From NCBI GenBank assembly GCA_036939755.1, contig JALLAZ010000037.1, positions 1 through 26,973 of the forward strand: a DNA stretch of 26,973 nucleotides, in the 5' to 3' direction. The notes under the pieces were generated by a model that saw only the letters and a program-made list of their open reading frames with translations, was not told where the DNA came from and searched no databases. Shown piece by piece: positions 8,301-17,386 of this stretch (positions within the stretch are counted from its first letter, which is position 1; every line of letters begins with the position of its first letter). This DNA comes from Stephanodiscus triporus. Lineage: Eukaryota; Bacillariophyta; Thalassiosirophyceae; Thalassiosirales; Thalassiosiraceae. A program made the position numbers and the translations under genes.

Positions 8301-10886
8301 TCACCCTGACTTGCGTTTGAGAGAGTTGGCACTGATGATGCTTTCAACCTTTGCATCGAGATCTTGGTGGGACTTCTTGGTGGCCAAATTGTCAACGTTG
8401 TCTGCCAGAGATTTCACCAGCTTTTCGATTTTTGTGATATCCCCCTTTAATCCCATGGCAGATTGATCCGTCATTGTGCGCGTGACGAACCTCATAAACG
8501 TTGCGTTGATCCCTTGATGACGGCAAAACTTTGCCTGCAGATAACCCTGCATGCATTGGAGTGCCTGCAAGGAAACCCATGCATAACGAGCCCCAGCCTC
8601 AGTGCTGTTGAAACCGACGTTCTTGGCGTTGGTTCGAAATTCCGCCAGGTCGTCCAGAATCTGAATGATTTGATGAGACATGAGAAGGCAGATACTTTTT
8701 TCTGGAAGCTTGAAGGTTTGAAGCAGAATGATCTCATCCTCAACGTATGATGCCAGACTCAACCAGAACTGTTGAGTGAAGGCTCCACTCTTGAGGGCGT
8801 GATCACGTACCCATCCGCCTGGGAGTTCCATCTCACAGTACTTCTTGTGGGCCTGAATCGCACTATTCATTGCTGTTGTCAATTTCTCCTTGGTCCCATC
8901 ACCCGTGCCTCCACGCCACACCTCTACTGATTTGAGTATATCCAAGGTCGCATTCACTGAAATGTCGTTTGTGTCTTTGCTGGCTAGAGCTTGAGGATAC
9001 GGAATAGACATTGAATATGCATGCTTGGCGTCAATGGTTTTGGAGAACCCGACCGCCTTGGCGTTGTGTTCTTGCGCCAACCAATCGCTTGACGTGGAAG
9101 CCTCTCCAATTCCCGCGAAGTTCCAAATTGATGCGAGATCGACATATCCTGCAATCCCTCCACCGCTTGGCATGCTCAGAGGCATATGCAATGTCTCCAA
9201 ACTGAATCCCTGTGTTTTCGTTCGATCGGACAACACCTGTACCTTGGCTTCTAGGATCCGCACAAGCCCAAAGATAGAATTGATGCTGAGGTCCATTTCT
9301 ACCCCTCCAACCTGTCCTGTCCCAAATACTGTGTCAGCTGTTATGCCCAAGGGGAGGTTTAGAGTGACTCCCCCGGTCACAGCCGACCTGCTGAGACCCA
9401 ACACGGCAAAGGATTCCAGATCTCTCACCCGAGAGTTGAGGGCATCGCACCTCCTGGTCGTCAACTCTCGCACCTTTTTCAGTAGATGTAATAGCGTGTT
9501 CTTACTTGTCTCGGTATCCACCGCCGCTTCCTCCAGGTCTTGTTGCAGCGCGTCCAGCTTTTCACTAATATCAACTAGTCCTGCAGAGTCTCCGCCTGCT
9601 AGGGCTTGCTCTATGGCGTCAGCTACTGAGCCGTGACGAGCCGCTAGAGCATTGATACGGCCCATTTTTGCTTGGAATTCTTGGAGTCGTGTTGCTTGCA
9701 TGCTGAGAAGGTTCTTAACTTCTGTGATTTGCTTCCCGTGTGATTCCGGCCGCTCGGCCTGACTGTCATAAGCGTTTCGTAGTATCTCGAGCGCAGCTCG
9801 ATGGGCGGCACTTGGGGACCCCCGCGGGAGATCTTCATCCTCGATCTCCCACTCAAACAGGACCTCGCTTCTGGGCCCATCCTCGTAACGATGCTCTCTT
9901 GTCTGCCTGCTCCCCACGCTCAAGACCTCCTCTTCCTCCTCCACTCCCACCTCCGAGTCTGCCACTTCGAGTTCGTTCAAACGTGTTTCGAATGCAGCCA
10001 CCCACTCCGCCATTCTGCGTTGCCCGTTCTTGAAGGTATTCTTGTCGAAACTGGGCACGTCTTCCCAGTGCAAGCAGGGTTCCCTCCTCGCGACTGGGCG
10101 GCTGCTCACTACACCACTTGGGATATAGAAGCAATCCTCCTGGGGGTGGAATTTTGCACAAGAAGATCGGCCCTGGACACCATGAGTCTGAATTCCACAG
10201 TGGGAGACTCTTGGTAGGCGCCTTCCCATACAGAACTTGGTTCCCGAGGTTCCTCCTACAAGCCCCAGACACCACTTGTTTGTCTCCAAATCCTCCTTGG
10301 TTAAGAAGAAAAGATGGCTTTTGCCGTTTCACTTCGTGGTGCTGGATTCCTGAGAGGGCTCGAGGGGTCAAGTGAGGGTGGCCGAGAACTCCTGGGTGCG
10401 CCACGCCCCTCGTCAAACCGCATTCCTGCCGCTTCCATATCTCGAGTGGCTCTGCTGTGTTCCCGTTGACGGTTCGCGTTGATCGGGCGAAACATGGGCG
10501 ATGTTCGTGACGGTAGGCGTTGTTCTTGAACTTCCTCTTCTCCCGCTACACGATCACTTTGGGTAGAGCTAAGTGACTCTCCCCTTTGAACTAGGCTAGG
10601 GCTGGCACTAGACCCGCGAGCTTGCTCGCCCCCCCCCCCCACCTGACGAATCCCGGCCGGTGCGAACCGGGCGGGGCGGCAAACGAAGGGAAGCGGACTC
10701 ACCGATGAGGGACTGACGAGAAGCAGTCGTCGCCGCGGGGACCAACGCAAAGGAGACATCATCGGCCCCATCATCGATGGCCAGCGAGGCAGCCAGCAAG
10801 GCGGTCAGCGAGGCGGCGAGCACGTCAGATGTCTGACCAGCGCGATCCGAGGCGCCGGAGCGACGGCCGTGCAGATTATAGGCCAT
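8301..10886 (-). pseudogene. Gag-like ORF1 of the retroelement
   Basis: The likely start is the ATG at 10,886, giving MAYNLHGRRSGASDRAGQTS, which I recognise as the typical opening of this ORF in diatom elements. The frame shifts at a run of 12 C (10,629-10,640), continues as QRLPSRTSPMF and MEAAGMRFDEGRGAPRSS to about 10,301, then shifts back and stays open for about 660 codons to 8301. The long part has an acidic segment (VGVEEEEEVLS), a coiled-coil-like helical stretch (around LDALQQDLEEAAVDTETSKN) and a conserved C-terminal region (FWLSLASYVEDEIILLQTF, ARYAWVSLQALQCMQGYLQ), and ends in a basic tail, LKRKSG. The presumed role is assembly of the element's RNA particle. The two shifts compensate each other, so the rest of the ORF is unusually well preserved. 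Confidence 0.7.
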
Positions 10887-11058
10887 GTTGAACCGACGGC
10901 GCAATAAAACGAGGCATCGCAAAATGCAAGGACCAACCGTAGAGCGGATTGAATAAAAATTCAGAGCGTTAAGGCCACCACGATCGCTGGAGGGTGCGCG
11001 TTCACTTGAGAGTGAGCCCACCAGACGTGATCGCAACGTCCTATGACTCTAACCTTGA
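10887..11058. other. Probable 5' leader or terminal repeat of the retroelement
   Basis: The sequence between the Gag-like start and the host gene remnant has no supported gene of its own. The retroelement frame stays open on the minus strand to 11,036 but without recognisable protein similarity. The element's 5' terminal repeat should lie here; I could not match it to sequence near 2,694, so the element end is not placed. Confidence 0.35.
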
Positions 11059-11348
11059 TGCTATCCTCGTGCTCTCACGATTGTGAGTGCATGTGGACTG
11101 CATCAGCATTGTGATGTGTCAGGTGAAGCAGTTCTGCCGGGTCCAGAACTCTTCCCCGGTGCCTACTTCAACCTCGCCATGGTCTGTCTGTCGAACGTTG
11201 CTACCTTCTTGACTGGTTAGTACAAATAAAATCTAAACTGTCGTACAATACTCATGATAACTGATAACCAATTTTTTTAGAGTTCGCGTCAAATCAAAGG
11301 GCGGGAAGAAGAGGTTGTGTCATGAAGTTCAAGAAGTGTCAGGCGTGA
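11059..11348 (+). pseudogene. 3' remnant of a spliced host gene beside the retroelement
   Basis: An open stretch from 11,059 includes GPELFPGAYFNLAMVCLS and then NVATFLT. It reaches a good donor (ACTG/GTTAGT, intron start 11,216). The intron (11,216-11,280, 65 bp) has a branch-like AACTGATAACC and ends in a T-run plus TAG. The second exon continues in phase as EFASNQRAGRRGCVMKFKKC to a TGA at 11,346-11,348. The in-phase join, branch site and pyrimidine tract make this look like a genuine gene end. The upstream part is missing, because the retroelement coding begins about 170 bases further left. I do not recognise the protein. It could instead be a short exon pair of a gene whose other exons I failed to see. 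Confidence 0.4.
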
Positions 11349-11500
11349 TCTCTGTCAACATCAATTCTTCATTCTTTGGCATCGCAGCCACTTCTTTGGC
11401 CTCCACTACCCCGACCTGCAGCGGGAAATATCCGAGTAGTAGCCACTCAGAAGCAGAAGAGCAACAAAAAGTATCAATCGCAATCATAAGCTGGAAAGAC

Positions 11501-11836
11501 ATGACTGAAACTTCACCTGAATCAAAGAGGCTTCGCGGCAACAGTCTAGGAGAAGAACTTTTCCTCGTCCACCTGCAGCGAACGACGGCGCCAGATCCCC
11601 ACCCGGAAGACGCCGAGGACGACCACGACTACGATAAACCCAGGAAACCCAAGAAGACCATCGGGGAGGAGCTATTCGAAGTTCACCTCAAGAGGTCCAA
11701 AGGACTGGAGCCCGATTACGACGGCATCATGAGCTCGGATGCGAAGCCAGCCGCCGACGAAGCGAAAATTGAGAGCGAGAACAAGGCTCGCTATAATCTG
11801 AGGGCCCGCAGGCATTCACCTCCCGCGCATCATTAG
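11501..11836 (+). CDS. Small acidic/basic protein with a duplicated GEELFxVHLxR motif
   Basis: This 111-residue protein has no signal peptide or membrane segment. Its main feature is an internal duplication: residues 13-28 (GNSLGEELFLVHLQRT) and 51-66 (KKTIGEELFEVHLKRS), separated by an acidic linker rich in Asp and Pro (PHPEDAEDDHDYDK). The C-terminus is basic (ARYNLRARRHS). The paired helical motif suggests two copies of a short binding element, but the partner is unknown. I chose the ATG at 11,501 because the conserved part begins just after it. The frame is open further upstream to an ATG at 11,315, and that longer form, of low complexity (Ser/Thr-rich), cannot be excluded. I do not recognise a named family. 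Confidence 0.6.
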   Translation: MTETSPESKRLRGNSLGEELFLVHLQRTTAPDPHPEDAEDDHDYDKPRKPKKTIGEELFEVHLKRSKGLEPDYDGIMSSDAKPAADEAKIESENKARYNLRARRHSPPAHH

Positions 11837-12445
11837 GATTCTTACACAGCTGCGTCACCTGCCTTCCTTAAAACGCAGGGGACCAGGTGAACAAAGAGAA
11901 CGCTGTCAAGGAAGGGGAACGCATGTCGCCTTAACGGGAAAGATGACATTGATTGGGGATCTTGAATGTGCGCATGAAATAATACGTAGCAATACAATAT
12001 TCATCGAGATGAACTTTAGTAATCATCTCTATGTTTATTGTTTATTGTTGCTCATTTTAGTGTGTGCTTGCTCTACCGGTTCGCTGCGACCACATTCAAA
12101 CCAATTCGTCGAGTAGGTTGGTCATTCTGTCCACAAACTAAACCTGCCATTCCCTCCTTTGTTATTAGACCCCGCTCAAATCGGTGAAATCTCGAATGCG
12201 CTATCCACAACTGTGAAATCCCAACCTACTGAAATTTGGGGTGAAGTTTGTTCAAGAGATTCAATCAGATTTAAGGAAACCCCCATGAATGCCCGGGAAA
12301 TGACGAAACTGTACGAAATCAGATACTTAACCATGAGAAAACAAGCTTTAAAGCAATCAGATCGCATTGTTGTGGCGGAATTATAAAACTCTAAGATCTG
12401 TTCTGTACAATACAAAAAAATCTTCGGAACTCCAATGAAAGGGGT
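11837..12445. other. Intergenic stretch with one weak possible exon
   Basis: This 0.6-kb stretch lies between the 3' ends of the GEELF gene and of the cryptochrome gene. A 3'-exon-like open stretch runs from about 12,169 to 12,386 on the plus strand. It follows a pyrimidine-rich tract ending in ATTAG and includes QIGEISNALSTTVKS and MNAREMTKLYEIRYLTMR. Its codon use is more AT-rich than in the neighbouring genes and no 5' partner exon was found, so I do not call a gene. The rest is AT-rich and probably holds the two 3' UTRs. Confidence 0.3.
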
Positions 12446-14268
12446 CTACACAATTTTCGTCTGCTTTTTCGCCTTCTTCATTGGTGGTGACTTCACTGAG
12501 CCGCTAGAAGAGTCGGTCGTCTTGCCATTTTGCTTTGCAGTAGCTTGCCTGTCCTTGTGCATGTCGTACGCCAGGGACATCTTACTCATGTTTTCTTTAC
12601 TCGCGACGGAATGGTCAACGATCGGACGGGGGTAGTTCGTCCCGAGCTTGACCCCCGCGGCGTTGAGAATGCCAACATTGGCTGTCCACGGCTCGTAAAT
12701 GTATTTCGCCGGCAGGTTGGCGAGTTCTGGCACCCACCTGCGCACGTAGTTGCCGTTCGGATCGTTCTTCTTCTGGAATGCGACCGGACTGTAACACCGA
12801 AAGTACTGGTAGAAGAATCCGGAGCAGCTGAGCCACAGCCAGTTGAAATTGTTCAACGCGTAATCCGCGTCGAGGAGCTCTCCCTCGAAGTGATCGGCCC
12901 CCTCCTCCCAGCTCTGCCACAGGTCACCACGCGTTAAGAAACACGCCACGGCGTGCCGTCCCAGGTGATGAATCCAACCCTCCGTCCGAAGCTGGGCCAT
13001 GCATGCGTCTATCCAAGGATAGCCGGTCCTGCCTCCCTTCCAGGCAGCGAGCAGTTCGGGATCGGACGACCACGGAACCTCGCGGCAAAAAGGGTTGTTT
13101 TTCATCCTGCCCCAGCAGCCCGGGTGCTGTGCGTTGGCCGAATGGGCCATCAGGTTGTTGAAGTCGCGCCACAAGAGTTGGCCGTGGAGACTAACAGGCG
13201 GCTTTGACCTGTTAGTCTTGGGCTGGGCCCGTTTCGTCGCGTCGGCCACCGCGTGCCAGGCGGTTCGAGGCGAGAGGCAGCCCAGACTGAGATAGGGGCT
13301 TAATACAGTTGTGGACGGCGATGAGACTTCCGTGCATGATGTCATGGGCTTTTCGAATGAAGCCGTCCTGCGAGACGTGCAACGAGATCGTGTGAGCCGT
13401 ATCTACAAGGAACGAATTTCGTCGATGGACGAACGAGGCGAGAGCCGTCTTACCAATCGGGACGTGCCGTGACCGTCAGCTGCAAACGCTGCAAGGCAAT
13501 TGTTTCTCCTCCTTTGGCAATCGGAGTAAATGATGCATCCAAGCAATCCTTTCTATTCCACACGGGTCCTATTTCGTTCTTGTTGCACCCACGAGGCCAC
13601 GGTATGTCCCACGGATGCTCCAGGGGAAGATATTTGTCGTGATCGGTAACGCAACCCTTCGGGAAATCAATAGCTTTAGGAGCATCCAAAGGAAGTGGAA
13701 TATTGCCCCGATCGATCCTCGAAAGCAGCTGCTGAAAGGTTGTCATAGTAGAGGGTGCGTTACTGGCCAAGCCGCCGACATTGGCGATATATCCGCCCGG
13801 AACATTTCCAAGCGGACGCAACGTTTCGGATTGAAATGCCATCACCTCCACGTCCGCTTCCAGCGCAGCCTCCCGAACGGCCTCGTCTCGATCCGCGGCG
13901 TAAGGCTCTCCGGTCTCGTCCGCCTCGTGCGTCATGTGAGTGACCCCCCACTCGTTCCAAAGTTTGGGCAATATTTCGACCGGATCCCCGGGAACGACGT
14001 ACAATCGAGACCCGCACTCCCTCAGGCCGTCGTCCAAATCTCGAACGCACTCGAGAAGGAACTTGGCCCGATTCACGGAGCATTTCATCAGCTGGTAGGA
14101 GTTCGGATCGACGACGTAGACGGGATAGATCCTGCCATCGGCGCCGCCGTCGCTCGCGAGAGAGAGAGAGCGGAGGAGGCCGGGATTGTCGTGCAATCGC
14201 AGCCCCTTGCGAAACCAGTGCATCGCGACGACCGCCGTCGACGACTTCGATTCGGTCGTCGCCGACAT
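12446..14268 (-). CDS. CPF1: Cryptochrome/photolyase family protein, CPF1 (6-4 photolyase/animal-type) class
   Basis: Two exons (14,268-13,454 and 13,367-12,446) join across an 86-bp GTAAGA...CGCAG intron that splits a Trp codon, giving 578 residues. The N-terminal photolyase domain opens with VVAMHWFRKGLRLHDNP (residues 13-29). The FAD domain has STTVLSPYLSLGCLS (290-304), PPVSLHGQLLWRDF, GRTGYPWIDACMAQL, GWIHHLGRHAVACFLTRGDL with the His pair typical of 6-4 photolyases and animal-type cryptochromes, and DADYALNNFNWLWLS. The length and FFYQYFRCYSP, PAKYIYEPWTA fit CPF1 rather than CPD photolyase. The C-terminal tail is Lys/Ser-rich and holds a possible nuclear signal (PPMKKAKKQTK). In known diatoms CPF1 repairs (6-4) photoproducts and also acts as a blue-light regulator; whether this copy does both is inference. 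The start is the ATG at 14,268, just before the conserved domain. It is divergent from the plastid-protein gene. Confidence 0.93.
13368..13453 (-). other. Intron of the cryptochrome gene
   Basis: The donor is GATTG/GTAAGA and the acceptor CTCGCAG/GACGG. Splicing rejoins W272 and gives TASFEKPMTS, which matches the family's position just before the FAD phosphate-binding STTVLSPYL motif. Reading through would meet a TAA at once. Confidence 0.9.
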
Positions 14269-14668
14269 GACCAAGTTTCGAGGACGATGATGACGATGGA
14301 GTGCCGGGATGAGTCCTGTTGCCTTAGTGGCGAGGATCGCCGCGAAAGCAATAATTTTGGAGATCGTTTATGATTATTGTTTGTTGTTTGCAGGGTAGGG
14401 GTTAATACAATGCTATTGTCACTTCGTTTCGGATCGGCGCTTTTTTGTTTGTGCAAAGGGTCAAAACGAACGGGGAAGAGGGAACAAACAGCGCTGAGTC
14501 ACCTCCATCCTGCGCGCGGGCGGCCGCGCGGAACAAGAGATGAGAAAATTAATCATCCACGTGGATTTAGATTCTCACTCGTACGATACGATTGGTAGAT
14601 AGTAATACGTACCTCAACGATTTATCCCATCTCCTATCCATCCTCTCTAACCCTCGCCTCTCTCCACG
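14269..14668. promoter_or_regulatory. Divergent promoter between cryptochrome and plastid-protein genes
   Basis: This 400-bp region separates two divergent start codons and has no supported coding of its own. It contains a perfect 12-bp palindrome, ATCCACGTGGAT (14,555-14,566), with a G-box/E-box core CACGTG, and a bZIP-type TGAGTCA (14,495-14,501). A GC-rich patch (GCGCGCGGGCGGCCGCGCGG) lies between them. Such sites are known targets of bHLH and bZIP factors; their use here is inference. Confidence 0.5.
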
Positions 14669-15260
14669 ATGAAGCTTGCCATCGCCACCCTCGCCCTCTT
14701 CCTCTCCGGTACCACCTCCTTCGCCCCGTCAATGCCGGCACTTGGTGGAAGAGGCGTCACTTCCTCCGCCGCCGCCGTCGAGACGACGGCCCTCTTCGCC
14801 AAGCCGGAAGAGGAGGAAGGTGGCGGTCTCGACTTGGACCTTTCGGAGATGTTTGACATGTGAGTAGATATCGACGCGATTGTTTGAATCTCGGGGGTAA
14901 GGCTTCGTTTGATTGATTTTTTTTTCGCTTCGGGGTCCGGAAAGGTACATACGATGTTGCCCTGATGACAGCATGAATTCCTGAGCAGATGAGAGCCATG
15001 ACGGACAAACCATCAACTTCTCACGTATCAACGTACAATGATGCACTTCCATCAGATTTCTCCCAGTTAGGCTGCCGTTGATAGACATATTTATATATCG
15101 TTCCCGATGACAACTGTTCACTGACATGGCTGCTATCCTCGCGAGTTCCTTACTATCTCTATCTCCTTGTCCTTCCTCGTAAAATAGGTTCGATGCCGCA
15201 GATAAAGGCAAAGATTTTGATAAAGTAATCAAAGAGGTTAAAAAGGAGAAAAAAGAGTAG
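14669..15260 (+). CDS. Small putative plastid-targeted protein, 87 residues
   Basis: Two exons (14,669-14,859 and 15,188-15,260) join across a 328-bp GTGAGT...AATAG intron that splits a Met codon. The N-terminus is a short signal peptide (LAIATLALFLSG) followed by TTS/FAPSMPALGG. A Phe right after the predicted cleavage, in an S-FAP context, is the known mark of import into complex plastids of diatoms and relatives. A Ser/Ala/Thr-rich transit stretch follows, then the mature part: acidic (KPEEEEGGG), then LDLDLSEMFDMFDAADKGKD, ending in a Lys/Glu-rich helix (VIKEVKKEKKE). The mature peptide is about 40-60 residues with no membrane segment. The second exon restores the charged helix and ends at TAG. 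I know no named family, and the plastid location is a prediction. Confidence 0.78.
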
Positions 15261-15592
15261 AGAGCGAGATACTTATTGGTGTGATGATACAAAGGGGCTG
15301 AAACAGACGAAGTATCAAGATTTCCATCGGGGCAGCAATTGCCGGAATGTTGAATTTGATTGTATCATGACAAAAACAATTCAATTTACCTAAAGCAAAA
15401 TTCGGACCTAAGGCACTGAATGTCGGATATAAAATAATAGATTTACATAGAGAGGAAAAAGTTGGCATGTCAGCTCTTCCGAAAGTATGATAATGCGTTC
15501 AATTTAATGTTTGACGACAATTGTCACTGACGGCAATTTCTACGCTATATCTAAATAACTCAAAACATACTCTAAATGACATCAAACGTTTC
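15261..15592. other. Convergent intergenic stretch, no gene seen
   Basis: This AT-rich 332-bp stretch lies between the convergent plastid-protein and secreted-protein genes. It probably holds their 3' ends. I see no open frame with recognisable motifs and no strong hairpin. Confidence 0.5.
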
Positions 15593-17386
15593 CTACATCA
15601 TGACGCCACCCTGGTAGATGGACTCTGCATGGGGATTCGCCTTCTTCGGCCTCAAGAGGAAGGCAATTCCACCAATAAAGACTATGCAAGTGGCGACGAT
15701 TCCACCGATAATGGCAGGTGAGAGCTTCACCTGGAACCAAGACCTCGTCGAGATGATTTTTCCATTGCTATCTCTCTTATACCACGTTCCGGACGACTTG
15801 GAGTTGTAGCTGTAGGTGTAAATCCCTTCCTTCTGGTTTATAACGGCACAGACTTGGTTTATATCATTGGCATCCCTCAAGTCGTATTCGTACCAGTTGA
15901 ATTGATCATCAGAATCTTTAGATCGAAAAAATGTTGAAGGGTCAATGCGTGGTGCCTATCGTGTCTTCTACAAATGATTGCGAAAAAAGAAGGAATATTC
16001 CGAAGTCATTTCTCACCTTCCTGTGCTTCTTCATCGGCTTCGCAGTTGTTAAAGTCTGCAACATCAGCCTCCAAGACTGCCGTACAGTAATCGTTCATTG
16101 GGTACTCCTGCTCGGCATCCTCTTCGTCGGCGGCATCGTTCGGATCGACATACTCCTGCAAGAGGCACGACGTGACCTCGCTGAACGCGCTCTTGATGAA
16201 TTCCTCGGCATAGGTGAGGTAGTTGATCCCATCCTCACCGTTGTTCTTCCCGCCCAAGAAGTTGTACACGCTCTCGCTGGCGGTGTACACCGTACAGGCG
16301 TCGTCAAGGTAAACGGCGAGTTCGACCCCGTCCCCGTACGGCGAGCACATGGCGCTCATGAAAAGGTCGATGCCATTCCACACTTTGCCCGTGTACTTGC
16401 ACGCGGCGAGTTCCACGATCCATTGGGATACCGACTCGTCGAGTTCGCTCCTGCCTTGGATCGCGTCGTCGAGGTCGGCCTCGTTGGCGAAGCACTCGTA
16501 GGTCGCGCACTGGGCGCAGTCGATGGCCTGCTTCAATTCGCGTTCTACGCGGGTGTATTTATAAAAAAAATTGATGGAGTGCCAGTCGTTGAAGTAAGGT
16601 AAGAGGGAAAGATAGTGTCATCCTGGGCAACAGATGAGGACACGCCTTGTGTTCAAGGACACATCACGAACTCTTACCTTCTGCCGGCTCTTCTTCTTGA
16701 CCCGCTTCTTGGTCACCCTCCGCCTGTCCTTCCTGGTCGTTCTCATTCTCCTGTTCCGCGTTGTTGTTCTGATCTTCCTGTCCCTGCTGCTCGCCACCGT
16801 CCGCTTCCTCGTCATCGCCCGCCTCCTCCTCCTCCGCTTCCTCGTCACCACCCGCAGCCGCTTCCTCCTCTTCGGCAGGATTGCAAGTATCCGCGAAAAT
16901 CTCGCACTGCTGACAGTAATCGTTCCTCTTGTTCGCGTGGTACCGCGCCACCCCGGTCAGGTAGGTCGGTAGATCGATCACGTACAGATCGTCCTCGGCG
17001 TCGTAATCGCAGGTGGCCGCCTCGCACACGTGAAATAGGACGTACGATTTCACGGAAGCGACGTTCCCACCCCTGACGTCGTCGATCATGTCCTCGGATT
17101 CGAAGAGCATGTCGTCGTACGTCTTGACGTCGACGCATCGGGAGAATTTGAGATTGAACGACCCATCGTAGTCCGCCTGAAGGCGCCGTTGTCTGCCGCC
17201 GGATGTGGAGGAGGAGGCGAAGAAGGGACGGGCCCTCTCCAACATCGCCTCGGCGGTAGTAGGATCGATGCCACGGAATTCGCGATCGTCGCGACGTTCC
17301 ATCGTCGTTTTGCGTACGGCGCCGTTGCGGGCGGCATCGACTGCCGATAGGGCGCTGGCCAAGACGATGAGGGAGAGTTTCATCAT
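15593..17386 (-). CDS. Secreted type I membrane protein with RRL site and acidic N/Q-rich region
   Basis: Three exons (17,386-16,678, 16,544-16,017, 15,915-15,593) give 519 residues. Both introns (133 and 101 bp) have GTAAGA or GTGAGA donors and phase-1 joins. Residues 1-19 are a signal peptide (LSLIVLASALSAVDA). A dibasic RRL lies at 67-69. A Cys-containing domain follows (Cys 84, 121, 126, 158, 161, 168), with NLKFSRCVDV and YVIDLPTYLTGVARYH. Residues 171-237 are very acidic and rich in Asn/Gln. A second Cys-rich region (CAQCATYEC and others) comes next, then one membrane helix (about 478-500, PAIIGGIVATCIVFIGGIAF) and a short cytoplasmic tail. This layout belongs to a large stramenopile family of unknown function. 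It also resembles silicanins, which have a signal peptide, RXL site, NQ-rich domain, Cys domain, TM helix and short tail, but that link is inference from architecture only. The two in-frame Met codons at 17,386 and 17,383 are equivalent. Confidence 0.85.

Larger units (their letters stand above)
2694..10886 (-). mobile_element. DIRS/Ngaro-like tyrosine-recombinase retroelement, degenerate
   Basis: All recognisable coding in this 8.2-kb block runs on the minus strand in the order Gag-like ORF, second ORF, reverse transcriptase, RNase H, zinc finger, tyrosine recombinase. The recombinase in place of a DDE integrase, and the lack of a protease, define the DIRS-like order of retrotransposons. The frame is broken at several places: shifts near 10,635, 10,300, 7,510, 6,235, 5,100 and 2,985, and in-frame TGA codons at 8301-8303, 6565-6567 and 4707-4709. 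The limits given are those of recognisable coding only. Split direct or inverted terminal repeats were looked for outside them and not found by eye, so the true ends are unknown. Confidence 0.8.

Noticed and set aside
470..8303. TGA reassigned as a sense codon
   Set aside because: The SR gene and the spliced remnant end at TGA as a normal stop, and the elements also carry frameshifts, so decay explains the TGA codons better.
12159..12386. Plus-strand 75-codon frame
   Set aside because: It starts at TTG, no 5' exon was found, and its codon use differs from the neighbours; kept only as a weak exon note.
13615..14373. Long plus-strand open frame opposite the first cryptochrome exon
   Set aside because: It lies antisense to a clearly conserved photolyase domain and shows no domain of its own; it is a GC-rich shadow.
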